Source of the DNA: an uncultured Planctomycetales bacterium
GTDB lineage: Bacteria > Planctomycetota > Planctomycetia > Pirellulales > S012-138
Assembly: GCA_937982665.1 (NCBI GenBank)
Contig: CALJLD010000306.1
Span: 1-37,256, forward strand
Direction: 5' to 3'
DNA length: 37,256 nucleotides
The translations under genes and the position numbers were made by a program. Positions 1 to 8,670 of the stretch are shown one piece after another. Under the pieces are notes generated by a model. It saw nothing but the letters and a program-made list of their open reading frames with translations, searched no databases and was not told where the DNA came from. Each line of letters starts with the position of its first letter. Position 1 is the first letter of the stretch.

Positions 1-55
<55 letters not shown>

Positions 56-215
56 TCGTTATTCTAGCGAATGTGGATGCGGAGTCGAGGGGGCGGTTGC
101 GAGGCTTTTCGAATTGGAAAGCCGCGACCTGGTCACAACAAACGCGCATTAACAGGCGTTGAAACGGTTCAGCGCAAGCTGCAATGCGATACAAGTCTGC
201 AACAGTTCCGCCGGC

Positions 216-1547
216 TTATTCCTTGCCCATCAATTCCAGCACGGCGGACGATGTTGCCACCACGCCGGTGCGGACGGTGAGTTCCGCATCGGGATAGAAC
301 ACGGAAGAGTGCAGCGACGGGGGCGATTGGCCACGGTTCTTGTATTGGGTAAGCCGATTGGCTTCCACGCTGCCCAGCCGCATCATGAAGATCGGGACAC
401 CGGCCAAACCGTATTGGCTGAAGTCCTCGCCGCCCATCTGGGGTTCGCCCGGCACAACGTTGTCTTCGCCCAAGTTAGCGTTCCACGCTGGCAGCAAACG
501 CTCCAACAGCGCAACGTCATTCTTCATTGCCGGCGTGCCTTCGCTGATGGTGATATCCGGCTCCGGCGCGTTGCTGGCTTCGGCGATGCCCCGCGCCTTG
601 CGGCGAATTGCGTTGAGTACAAATTCGCGAGTCTCGTCTTTGTAGCTGCGGACCGTGAGTTGGAGATGGCACTGATTGGGGATCACGTTGTGCTTGGCGC
701 CGCCGTGGATAGAGCCAACTGTGACAACCGCGGAATCAATCGGCGAAACTTCCCGACTAACAATCGTCTGCAACGACATTACCAGCTGAGCCGCTTGAAC
801 GATGGGATCGACCGTCGTGTGTGGGTAAGCGCCGTGTCCGCCGCGACCATGCACAACGATGTCCACACTGTCGACATTGGCCAAAGCATATCCGGGCACG
901 TAGGCAATCTTGCCGGAATCAAGCGCCGGATCAACGTGCAATGCCAACGCATAGTCAGGACGGGGGAAGCGCTCAAAGAGGCCATCTTCCAACATGGCCT
1001 TGGCGCCCGCGCCGCGTTCTTCCGCCGGCTGGCCGATGAAGACAAGCGTTCCGCCCCACTGATCTTTGTTATCCGCCAGGAAGCGAGCCGTACCGATGAA
1101 ACTGGTCATGTGAATGTCGTGACCACAGGCATGCATCACGCCGGTCTCCACCCCTTCCTTTGTCGTCACGCGCACCTGGCTGGCGTACACGAGGTTCGTT
1201 TCTTCCGTGACCGGCAGTGCATCGAGATCCGTCCGGACCATGACCGTAGGCCCGTCACCGTTCTTCAAGACGCCAACTACACCAAAACCGCCAACGTTGT
1301 TGGTGACTTCAAAGCCAACGGCCTTCAACTCTTCGCCAATGCGTTTGCCGGTCTCTTCCTCTTCATAAGAGAGTTCCGGGGTCTGGTGGAGATGCTGATA
1401 CAGCTCAAACAGCGATTCCAAGCGGCCGCCATCATCAACCCAATCACCCGGCCCTCGATTCTCTTGCGCCTGCGTAATCGCTGGCAGCGCGGCAATGATG
1501 GCCAAGAGCGCGAACGTCAATACACAACGAGAGTAGCGGCCGATCAT
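216..1547 (-). CDS. Secreted M20D-type amidohydrolase / metallopeptidase
   Basis: This is a 443-residue zinc hydrolase of the M20 family, subfamily D (hippurate hydrolase / amino-acid amidohydrolase type), which cleaves N-acyl amino acids or related amides; the substrate cannot be told. The start at 1547 was chosen because GGAG lies 8 nt upstream and the protein then begins with a signal peptide (hydrophobic residues 9-23, likely cut after TQA-Q), so it is probably periplasmic. The metal-site motifs are visible: TDLDALP near 107-112, HACGHD (C141, H143), the glutamate pair in QPAEE (176-177), H204 in LHVDP, and a C-terminal GGEDF followed by LHS. The frame is open upstream to 1661, but that extension looks non-signal and non-conserved. 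It lies downstream of fliS on the same strand with a 176-nt gap, so it is probably a separate transcription unit. Confidence 0.88.
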   Translation of the reverse strand: MIGRYSRCVLTFALLAIIAALPAITQAQENRGPGDWVDDGGRLESLFELYQHLHQTPELSYEEEETGKRIGEELKAVGFEVTNNVGGFGVVGVLKNGDGPTVMVRTDLDALPVTEETNLVYASQVRVTTKEGVETGVMHACGHDIHMTSFIGTARFLADNKDQWGGTLVFIGQPAEERGAGAKAMLEDGLFERFPRPDYALALHVDPALDSGKIAYVPGYALANVDSVDIVVHGRGGHGAYPHTTVDPIVQAAQLVMSLQTIVSREVSPIDSAVVTVGSIHGGAKHNVIPNQCHLQLTVRSYKDETREFVLNAIRRKARGIAEASNAPEPDITISEGTPAMKNDVALLERLLPAWNANLGEDNVVPGEPQMGGEDFSQYGLAGVPIFMMRLGSVEANRLTQYKNRGQSPPSLHSSVFYPDAELTVRTGVVATSSAVLELMGKE

Positions 1548-1723
1548 CGGATTCTCCAACAACGCGAGAGCGCGGAACAATGAGGTGATAGCGGCTGGCG
1601 GAACACGCATCCACGTGCGTGCCCGCACAGGCTCCTCAAGTATCGCTGTCAGAGTTGGCAACGCAAGGAAAACTCGCGTTCAACGAGGCCTAGGTGGAAA
1701 ACCGTTCTCTCACCGCAGGAGGA

Positions 1724-2245
1724 TCAGGCCTCCAGGCTGAAACGGCCGTGGGGATTCACGTCGTCCTCACCCCCTCCGCTCGGTGCCGTGGCGCCGGCGT
1801 GCGTTGTCGGCAACGACTTGAGCACTTGTTGCCGGTGGGGGCCGCTAAGCTTTGTCCGCGGCCCTGCGGACTCCCCCAATTGGTCGCACAGTTGCTTCCA
1901 TGTGGTGCGCTCTTCTTGCAAGACGTGAAGCACACTTGCAAGCCGTTGCGCGTCGCCCGCCAACATGCCTTCTGCTAACGTGCGAAGAACAAAGACATAG
2001 ATAGATGCAACCTTGCCGACGAGTTCCAAATCGTGCTCGCTGCGCAAGCCAGAGAGAATCTGGCCGACGATGTCTTGCGCTTTCCGCAGCGGACCACTGG
2101 CCGAATCGCTTTGTCCAGACTCAATCGCATCTTTGCCTTGGCGAACATTGCGAATGGCCGCTTCAATCAGCATCAGCTGAAGTTTTTGCGGCGACGCGGT
2201 AAGGACTTCCGCCTGCAGATAATTATTGCGCGAAGGGTTGTTCAT
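1724..2245 (-). CDS. fliS: Flagellar export chaperone FliS
   Basis: FliS is the cytoplasmic chaperone that binds the C-terminus of flagellin and keeps it unpolymerised until export. The 173-residue product starts MNNPSRNNYLQAEVLTASPQ, matching the FliS N-terminal pattern (N-x-Y-x-x-x-x-V-x-T-A-S-P-x-K-L), followed by the helical-bundle signature LMLIEAAIRN. The family is usually about 125-140 residues; the extra length is a Gly/Pro/Ser-rich tail from about residue 135. It lies 51 nt after fliD on the same strand, the usual fliD-fliS order, so the two are probably cotranscribed. No clear Shine-Dalgarno sequence is seen before the start. Confidence 0.92.
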   Translation of the reverse strand: MNNPSRNNYLQAEVLTASPQKLQLMLIEAAIRNVRQGKDAIESGQSDSASGPLRKAQDIVGQILSGLRSEHDLELVGKVASIYVFVLRTLAEGMLAGDAQRLASVLHVLQEERTTWKQLCDQLGESAGPRTKLSGPHRQQVLKSLPTTHAGATAPSGGGEDDVNPHGRFSLEA

Positions 2246-2296
2246 TGGGTGTTCGCTGGGCCGTGTTCGAGGTGTGAAACCCGGTTTCTTGATCGA

Positions 2297-5200
2297 CTAG
2301 CTGTCTCGGTTGATACGCAACGGTGGCAAAGCGGCAATGCCTTCGATGGCGGAAAGGTTGCTCTGAATTTTGGCGATGGTTGTTTCCGCCCGGAAGAACT
2401 GATTCAGCAACCGCTCACGCGACTTCTCCAACCGCTCATCCAGGAAGGCCAGCCGCAACTCGGCGTCTTCAATGCGTTGGCTGATGGATTCGATGCGGCT
2501 GGTCAACAGCGACGAGTTCTCTCCGGCCAACTGCTCTACAAGTTGCTCAAACTTGGCAGCAAAGCCGGTCTCCGCCGTCGTAAAGAATTCTTCGACGCTT
2601 TCGCGGTCCTCCGCCAACTTGGCTTGCAAGACATCCTTATTCAGTTCCAGCTTGCCATCTTGCGTGAACGAAAGGCCAAGCTGAGCGAGGTTTTGGACTT
2701 CGCCTGCGCCAAAAATCCTTCCACTGAGGAACCGTGACAAGTCCGACTCGACGCGCAATACCGACGAGTCGCCCTGCAGAACCGCGCTCACGCTGGTCGC
2801 TTCGTTGAAGTCGGTCAAATCATCGATCTTGTCACGAAGACTGTTGTATGTGTTGACGATGGCCTCAACCGAACCAATGAAGTTGGTGTTGGTTGTCGCA
2901 ATGTTCACATCAACCGCGGTCAACGACGCCTGCTTGATTGTGATCGACGCGCCATCAATGACGCTCTCAAATGTGTTGGTCTCGCTCACGGCCAAAATAG
3001 GCACTGGCGAGTTCGGTCCGCCCAGCAGCAACACGGCATCTGAAGCCGCGGCGGTTTCCACAAAGGAAAGGTTTAGATCAGAGACATCAATCAGCAATTC
3101 GCCCTTCTTGCCTGACTGCTGGCTGGAAATGCTCAAGCGGAAAGGATTGACCGCGGTTCCATCGTCCAGGATTGCCGCCTGCACGGAACCACCGGCAAGC
3201 TCATTGATCTGCTCGACAAGATCCTCCAGCGTGTCCGTCGCCGCCAGGTCAATCGATAACGTTGTGCTCCCGTCGATGGCAAGTTCTTGCTGCCCACCCA
3301 CGTCAATAAGTGAGCCTTCGCCGAGGATGTGCAGGTCCTTGGCCGTGGTGCTGCCGAGTTCGTCCACGCGCAACAGGCTTGCGCCGCCCGCATTGTCAAT
3401 CAGCACAATGCCATCGCCTGCGTCATTAATCTGCGCGGTGACATCAGTCGCTGTGGCGTTGATCTCATTGATGACATCGCCAATTGTCTCAATGTCATCC
3501 TGATCCAGGCGAATCGTAAATTGTTCACTGTTGGAATTGGTGACCCGGATGCGACCCTTGGCGACGCCGCCTCCGCCGTTGAGGTTATCCAGTGCGGTTT
3601 GCGCGGTGACGACCTGACGACGCAGCGAACCGCTGTTCACATTGTCCACGTTCGCATTGACAGCAATGCCCAACGCGTCCGCGGAATTTGTGGCGTCGCC
3701 ATTGCCGATAATCAGCGCGCCGGCGCCGCCAGACGTATCGGTCAGCAAGATCCCATTGCGTGCCGTGTTGAGCGATGCCGTGATATCGGTCGTCGCGGCG
3801 TTGATCAGATTCAGAACATCGTCAAGAGTCTCGGCCGTGGAGAGATCAACCGTATCGCTGCCGCCATTGCGGTCTTGCAGCGTGATTTGTCCCAAATCGC
3901 CAAAGCCCTGTCCGCCGTTGAGCGTGGACAACAGCACGGTTCGCAAACCACCCTGCAAACGCGTGCCGGTGATCACATCGGCCACCGCAGGGCTACCCAG
4001 GCCCAGGTCTTCGACAATCGAATTGCCTGCCGTTGATGTGACACTGAACGTGTTCCCGTTGTCGGCCGTCAAATCGGTGAAGACCAGACCATCACCTCCT
4101 GGTCCAACTTCCGCACGCAGACGGCCGGCTAATGATGTGTTTAACGTTTCGAGAAGATCGCCGAGCGTCGTCTCGCGTGGCGGTTCAGTGGCGGCCGCCA
4201 ACGTAGCCGTGTCCGTGACATCGATGACTCCCGTGCCTGTTGCACCATCGGCAAACCCAGCGCGGAACAAAGCGCCAGCTGTCGGGTCGGCAGCCAACGA
4301 CGCGGCGACGTTTGCCGCGGTCGTGTTGCCTTCATCAATCTCGATGACTAATGTCTTTGCGCCACTGTCATAAGTGAACAGTTCGCTCCCGGCGGTGACC
4401 GCGGCGTTATCCACAAACGAAACCTGAACGCCGTCCAGGCTGGTCCCGTCCTCCGCACTCACAAAGTTGAGCTGCGCTTCGGCTCCGTTCGCTGCGGTGG
4501 TGTTGCCGGTGACGAATAGCGTATCGGTGTTGATCGCGTTGAAGTCAACCGTGGCGGTGGATCCATCGCGAAATTGAAACGTCAGGTCCACCAGGGAGCT
4601 GCTGATTGCAATCCCGCGACCATCATTGAGTTGGCTTAAGTCGAGAAAGTCGCCCAGCGAGATGATATCGCTGCCGGAAACTTCCGCCGCGGCGATGTCA
4701 ATGCCGGCCAGGCCGAGTGTCGCGGCCGTTTGACCACCGGCAACCTCTTCCACAATCAGGTTGGAATCGGTCAAGCCGGTGTTGTCGATCAACTTCAGCG
4801 TATCGCCGTCGGCAACTGCCGTGATGTTGATATCGTCATTGGAATTGATCGCGTTCAGTACGTCGTCAATATCCAGCGCATACCGCAGGTCAATCTCCGC
4901 ACTTGCGCCGGAGCGATCGGTGATCTTGATCTTTCCGCGAGTGAAACCCGTACCGCCATTAAGCAAGTCCAGGTCAGCTCCTTTGTCCAAGAATCCGCCA
5001 AACCCAAACGTGAATTTTCTTGCACCCAGCGCGGTTGTGGACGAAGCGATTCCGTTACTCAACAGCTGGTGGCTGGCCGCCAGCCGCAACGGAGTGAATT
5101 GCCGCGTGCCTGCGGCGGGATTTCCGGTGACCGTCACTCCCAGCAAGTCCGGAAAGCTGCTCGTTGCAGTGCGCTGCTGAAACAGGCTCGATTTGCCCAG

Positions 5201-5392
5201 ACTCTTGACCGAAATCTGCAGGCTTAACAACGTGGCCGCCAGGTCAGTGAGCCCCACCTGACGTTGCCGCAGATCTTCCGTGCGGGTCGAAAGCGCATCG
5301 CGCGGACGAGCTTGAATCGAGATCAGTTTGTCCACGGTCCCCGCAATATCGAGACCGGTGATCAAGCCAATGCTACTGGTAATTGCGCCCAT
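2297..5392 (-). CDS. fliD: Flagellar filament cap protein FliD (hook-associated protein 2), very long form
   Basis: FliD caps the growing filament and guides flagellin insertion. The 1031-residue product has the FliD N-terminus (GLITGLDIAGTVDKLI, residues 9-24) and a conserved C-terminal part with a predicted coiled coil near 960-1010 (LEKSRERLLNQFF). Between them are repeated flagellin hook IN motifs, LNGG-G followed by I-I-D/N and DxLxxIN, clear at about residues 144-200, 490-560 and 603-670, with a weaker copy near 255-285. Residues about 300-400 form a different insertion rich in Asp, Thr and Ala. Typical FliD is 400-700 residues, so the surface-exposed middle is greatly expanded. It probably forms an operon with fliS downstream. 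An inverted repeat lies in the leader at 5447-5487. Confidence 0.93.
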   Translation of the reverse strand: MGAITSSIGLITGLDIAGTVDKLISIQARPRDALSTRTEDLRQRQVGLTDLAATLLSLQISVKSLGKSSLFQQRTATSSFPDLLGVTVTGNPAAGTRQFTPLRLAASHQLLSNGIASSTTALGARKFTFGFGGFLDKGADLDLLNGGTGFTRGKIKITDRSGASAEIDLRYALDIDDVLNAINSNDDINITAVADGDTLKLIDNTGLTDSNLIVEEVAGGQTAATLGLAGIDIAAAEVSGSDIISLGDFLDLSQLNDGRGIAISSSLVDLTFQFRDGSTATVDFNAINTDTLFVTGNTTAANGAEAQLNFVSAEDGTSLDGVQVSFVDNAAVTAGSELFTYDSGAKTLVIEIDEGNTTAANVAASLAADPTAGALFRAGFADGATGTGVIDVTDTATLAAATEPPRETTLGDLLETLNTSLAGRLRAEVGPGGDGLVFTDLTADNGNTFSVTSTAGNSIVEDLGLGSPAVADVITGTRLQGGLRTVLLSTLNGGQGFGDLGQITLQDRNGGSDTVDLSTAETLDDVLNLINAATTDITASLNTARNGILLTDTSGGAGALIIGNGDATNSADALGIAVNANVDNVNSGSLRRQVVTAQTALDNLNGGGGVAKGRIRVTNSNSEQFTIRLDQDDIETIGDVINEINATATDVTAQINDAGDGIVLIDNAGGASLLRVDELGSTTAKDLHILGEGSLIDVGGQQELAIDGSTTLSIDLAATDTLEDLVEQINELAGGSVQAAILDDGTAVNPFRLSISSQQSGKKGELLIDVSDLNLSFVETAAASDAVLLLGGPNSPVPILAVSETNTFESVIDGASITIKQASLTAVDVNIATTNTNFIGSVEAIVNTYNSLRDKIDDLTDFNEATSVSAVLQGDSSVLRVESDLSRFLSGRIFGAGEVQNLAQLGLSFTQDGKLELNKDVLQAKLAEDRESVEEFFTTAETGFAAKFEQLVEQLAGENSSLLTSRIESISQRIEDAELRLAFLDERLEKSRERLLNQFFRAETTIAKIQSNLSAIEGIAALPPLRINRDS

Positions 5393-5446
5393 GGCGTTTC
5401 GGTCCGTTGCCTCTGGTCGAGGGTGAGTAACGAGATCCGTACCAAT

Positions 5447-5487
5447 TCAGTCCGGTGCTTCCGTGCCCGGTGCACATGCCGGACTGA
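5447..5487 (-). promoter_or_regulatory. Inverted repeat in the fliD leader
   Basis: TCAGTCCGG (5447-5455) and CCGGACTGA (5479-5487) form perfect 9-bp arms with a 23-nt loop, centred about 75 nt upstream of the fliD start. It could be an mRNA stem-loop or a protein-binding site. I found no convincing sigma-28 promoter near it. Its function is inference only. Confidence 0.4.
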
Positions 5488-5777
5488 GCCACAAAAGGAT
5501 AGGCCCGCTAGCAGAGCGCGCAACGGGACTCTTCGTGAGTTATCGAATGGGCCGGGCCTTGGGCTTGAGTCGGAGAAAAAAACACGGCGTTGCGGATTCT
5601 TCCGATCAGGGAAAATCGAGCGATCACGCTGATCTCAACCCGCAAAATTGCCGCAATTGGGACTTCGCAGAGGCCAAGCCAGCGTTTGGTGGAAGTTTGC
5701 ACAGTCGACCGCTACGATGGCGCGAGAAAATCACGCCTTGGTAATGAGTGCTCGCACACGCAAACCCGGCACAACCG

Positions 5778-7988
5778 ATGACACAAGACTCCTCTGCACC
5801 GGCCGCACAACCGGACCCTCAGAACACGTCACCCCCTGGCCGCGAGATCAGTTGGCTTGCTATCGGGCTGGGCCTCGTGCTCAGCGTGATCATGGGCGCG
5901 GCCAACGTCTATCTGGGACTTAAAGCCGGAATGACGGTCGCGGCATCCATCCCCGCGGCGGTGATTGCTATGGGCGTGCTGCGCGGTGTCTTCCGTCGCA
6001 GTTCCATCCTGGAAGCCAACCTCGTCCAAACGGCAGCATCTGCCGGCGAGTCGCTCGCCGCAGGCATCATCTTCACCATCCCGGCAATTGTCATGCTGGG
6101 GATTTGGGACAGCTTCCATTACTTCACCACGTCACTCATTGCGCTGGCCGGCGGATTGTTGGGCGTGCTGTTGATGATCCCCATGCGGAAGGTCTTCGTC
6201 GTTGACGATAAAGAACTCATCTATCCCGAAGGCGTCGCTTGCGCGGAAGTGTTGAAAGCCGGTTCGCCAGAAGAAGGGACCGAGCACGACCCCGAAGCCG
6301 TCGGTGGCGTCCTGCTGATTATCGCCGGCATCGTCGTTGGCGCGGCCGTCAAGTTCGCTTCCTCTTTCTTCTTATTGATTCGTTCCGGAGTCGAATGGGC
6401 CACGTCGTCGGTCATCGCCGGAGGTCGGCGAATCTTCTTCTTCGGTGCGGACATTTCGCCAGCGTTATTGGCAGTTGGCTATGTCGTCGGACTGTCCATC
6501 GCCGTGCAGATCTTCATCGGTGGTGCGATTGGTTGGGTGGTGACATTACCAATGCTCGACGCGACGCCGGCAGCGGAGGAGCTTGCGCTGGCATCGCAAC
6601 AGGCAGGTGCGGAAGCTGGCGAAGTCTTCGCATCCGGAGCCGAAGTTGGGTCAGTCGAAGTCGCCAAAGAACTGGGCACAACCAAGATTCGCTTCTTGGG
6701 TGTCGGAGCCATGATCGTCGGTGGCTTGGCTTCTATCTGGAAGGTCCGCAAGAGCCTGGTCGTCGCCACGCGGGAAATGTTCTCCACGTTTCGCAAATCG
6801 AAAGACGCCGCCCGCGACCCGACACAAGAAAACATGCCTGCCTCCGCGACATTGGCTCTCGCCGCATTTTGTGTGCTGATGATCGGCGGAATCTATTACT
6901 ACTTGCTGGGACAACGCGAGAGCGACATGTCCAGCGGCAAACTGCTGGGCATGACAGTGCTGACCACTGCGGTGATGATTGTCATGGCTTTCTTTTTCAC
7001 GGCGGTTGCGAGTTACATCGTCGGCCTGGTCGGCAACTCCAACAGCCCTGTCTCCGGCATGACCATCACGGCGATGTTGGGAACCGCGCTTTTGATGATC
7101 ATGATGAACTTCAGCGGCGAGGCCGCCATGATCGCCACGTTGGGTGTCGCTGGTGTCGTGTGTTGTGTCGCATGTACTGCCGGCGATGTTTGCAATGACT
7201 TGAAAACCGGCGTCCTCGTCGGAGCGCGTCCGCGCTCGCAGCAGATTCTGCAAGTGTTGGGGGTTTGCGTGGCGGCCTTTGCATTGTCGCCGGTGATGAC
7301 CGTCCTCGATGAAGGCTCCAAGAAAGAAGGAACCGGCGGTATCGGCGGCTCTGATTTGAAAGCCCCCCAGGCTGGCTTGTTCGCCTCGCTGGCTCAAGGG
7401 TTCTTTGGCGAAGACGAACCCGACGAATCGCCGTCGTCGGAAGACCAAGGGACGGAAGGACAATCGGAATCCACTACGACGAGTTCCAGCACAACCAAGA
7501 AGAACGAACTCCCCAAGACGATGCTCTATATCGGCGTCGGCATTGGTTTGGCATTGCTGGTTGCCGATTTCTTCCTGGAGAAACGCAAGTCCGAATTCCG
7601 CCTGCACGTCATGCCAGTGGCGGTGGGCATCTATTTGTCGCTGGGCTTAACGGTTCCAATTCTCCTGGGTGGCTTATTGCACTTCTTCGTTTCGCGGAAT
7701 GCGGGCACGGACAAAGACCGACAGCTCAAGCGCGGCGTCCTGATCGCCTCTGGCGTGATTGCTGGCGAAGCGCTGATCGGCGTCTTGTTGGGGTTCCTGG
7801 CTTGGATTAACGTCAAGGACAAGCCTGGCGATCTGTTTGTGTTCGGCAATATCTTTGGGACGCAAGGCCCCGCAGGCGACCAAAAGCTGGCACCCAATGG
7901 GGAATTGGCAATCGAGGTTGTTTCCCTTTTGGTATTGTTGGGCGTTGCCGCATGGATGTACTTCAAGAGTCGACAAAGAGCCAAGTAA
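5778..7988 (+). CDS. OPT-family oligopeptide transporter
   Basis: This is a 736-residue polytopic inner-membrane protein of the oligopeptide transporter (OPT) family, which imports small peptides or metal-chelate complexes by secondary transport. The first membrane segments contain the family pattern MGAANVYLGLKAGMTVAASIP, followed by IPAAVIAMG and RKVFVVDDKELIYPEGVACAEVL. About 14-16 hydrophobic segments follow. A Ser/Thr/Glu-rich hydrophilic stretch (about residues 555-585) separates the last four helices, and the GNSNSPVSGMTI motif lies mid-protein. An in-frame GTG at 5748 would add ten residues; the ATG at 5778 gives the more usual N-terminus, and neither has an obvious Shine-Dalgarno sequence. 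The secreted protein gene starts 24 nt downstream, suggesting cotranscription. The substrate cannot be predicted. Confidence 0.9.
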   Translation: MTQDSSAPAAQPDPQNTSPPGREISWLAIGLGLVLSVIMGAANVYLGLKAGMTVAASIPAAVIAMGVLRGVFRRSSILEANLVQTAASAGESLAAGIIFTIPAIVMLGIWDSFHYFTTSLIALAGGLLGVLLMIPMRKVFVVDDKELIYPEGVACAEVLKAGSPEEGTEHDPEAVGGVLLIIAGIVVGAAVKFASSFFLLIRSGVEWATSSVIAGGRRIFFFGADISPALLAVGYVVGLSIAVQIFIGGAIGWVVTLPMLDATPAAEELALASQQAGAEAGEVFASGAEVGSVEVAKELGTTKIRFLGVGAMIVGGLASIWKVRKSLVVATREMFSTFRKSKDAARDPTQENMPASATLALAAFCVLMIGGIYYYLLGQRESDMSSGKLLGMTVLTTAVMIVMAFFFTAVASYIVGLVGNSNSPVSGMTITAMLGTALLMIMMNFSGEAAMIATLGVAGVVCCVACTAGDVCNDLKTGVLVGARPRSQQILQVLGVCVAAFALSPVMTVLDEGSKKEGTGGIGGSDLKAPQAGLFASLAQGFFGEDEPDESPSSEDQGTEGQSESTTTSSSTTKKNELPKTMLYIGVGIGLALLVADFFLEKRKSEFRLHVMPVAVGIYLSLGLTVPILLGGLLHFFVSRNAGTDKDRQLKRGVLIASGVIAGEALIGVLLGFLAWINVKDKPGDLFVFGNIFGTQGPAGDQKLAPNGELAIEVVSLLVLLGVAAWMYFKSRQRAK

Positions 7989-8012
7989 CACGATATCTAC
8001 AGGAGTCCCATC

Positions 8013-8486
8013 ATGTCATTGCGGACCGGTTCGCTGTTTGTTGTTCTCGCTGTGTTAGGCTCAGGCTTTATTGCATGGCCGGAAGCTTTGAGCGCAGAGG
8101 TCGACACATTGCATTCATCGCCCAACGATGAGATCAAAGCCGTGATTACCACGCAGCAAGATGCCTGGAATGCCGGCGACATCGATGGCTTCATGCAGGG
8201 CTACTGGAAATCGGAAGAGCTCACGTTCTCCTCAGGTGGCCAGGTCACGCGCGGTTGGCAGGCAACAATCGATCGCTACAAGAGTCGCTACACCAGCCGA
8301 GAATTGATGGGCACGCTAACCTTCTCGGAACTGGAAGTTACCATGCTGGGTGAAGAAGCCGCCCTCGTCCTGGGTCGCTGGGCACTCGAGCGCGATGCTC
8401 CCGTGGAAGGCAATTTCTCGCTGGTCTTCCGCAAATTGGATGACGCATGGGTGATCATTCATGATCACACGTCTGTTTCGGAATAG
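8013..8486 (+). CDS. Secreted SnoaL-like / DUF4440 (NTF2-fold) protein
   Basis: This 157-residue protein has a signal peptide (hydrophobic residues 8-22, likely cleaved after LSA-E) and then one NTF2-like domain. The domain shows the DUF4440 pattern: an N-terminal helix with IKAVITTQQDAWNAGDIDGF, a middle W-x-x-x-x-x-R-Y-K, and a C-terminal LVFRKLDDAWVIIHDHTS. Such domains bind small ligands or act as isomerases; no activity can be assigned here. The start is supported by AGGAG 7 nt upstream. It follows the OPT transporter by 24 nt, so it may be cotranscribed and act in the periplasm on something related to the transported substrate, but that link is inference. Confidence 0.82.
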   Translation: MSLRTGSLFVVLAVLGSGFIAWPEALSAEVDTLHSSPNDEIKAVITTQQDAWNAGDIDGFMQGYWKSEELTFSSGGQVTRGWQATIDRYKSRYTSRELMGTLTFSELEVTMLGEEAALVLGRWALERDAPVEGNFSLVFRKLDDAWVIIHDHTSVSE

Positions 8487-8670
8487 CCGCAGCTGGCCGC
8501 TTGTTGCGAAGAAAAACAGCCGAGAGTTCCTGCGAGCTTTGCTTGTGCGAACTTTCTCCGGCAATTCCTGTCTGTAGTGTTGTTCGCGCCCCCCTCACGC
8601 CGCAAAAGATTCGGTATGATGAAGGGCACAATGCGCACGCTTTGACCTCAGACTAGCTAAACACTCATAT

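Noticed and set aside
159..1583. 474-codon plus-strand frame opposite the M20 amidohydrolase
   Set aside because: It is the antisense shadow of a gene with clear catalytic motifs and a signal peptide; no recognisable protein.
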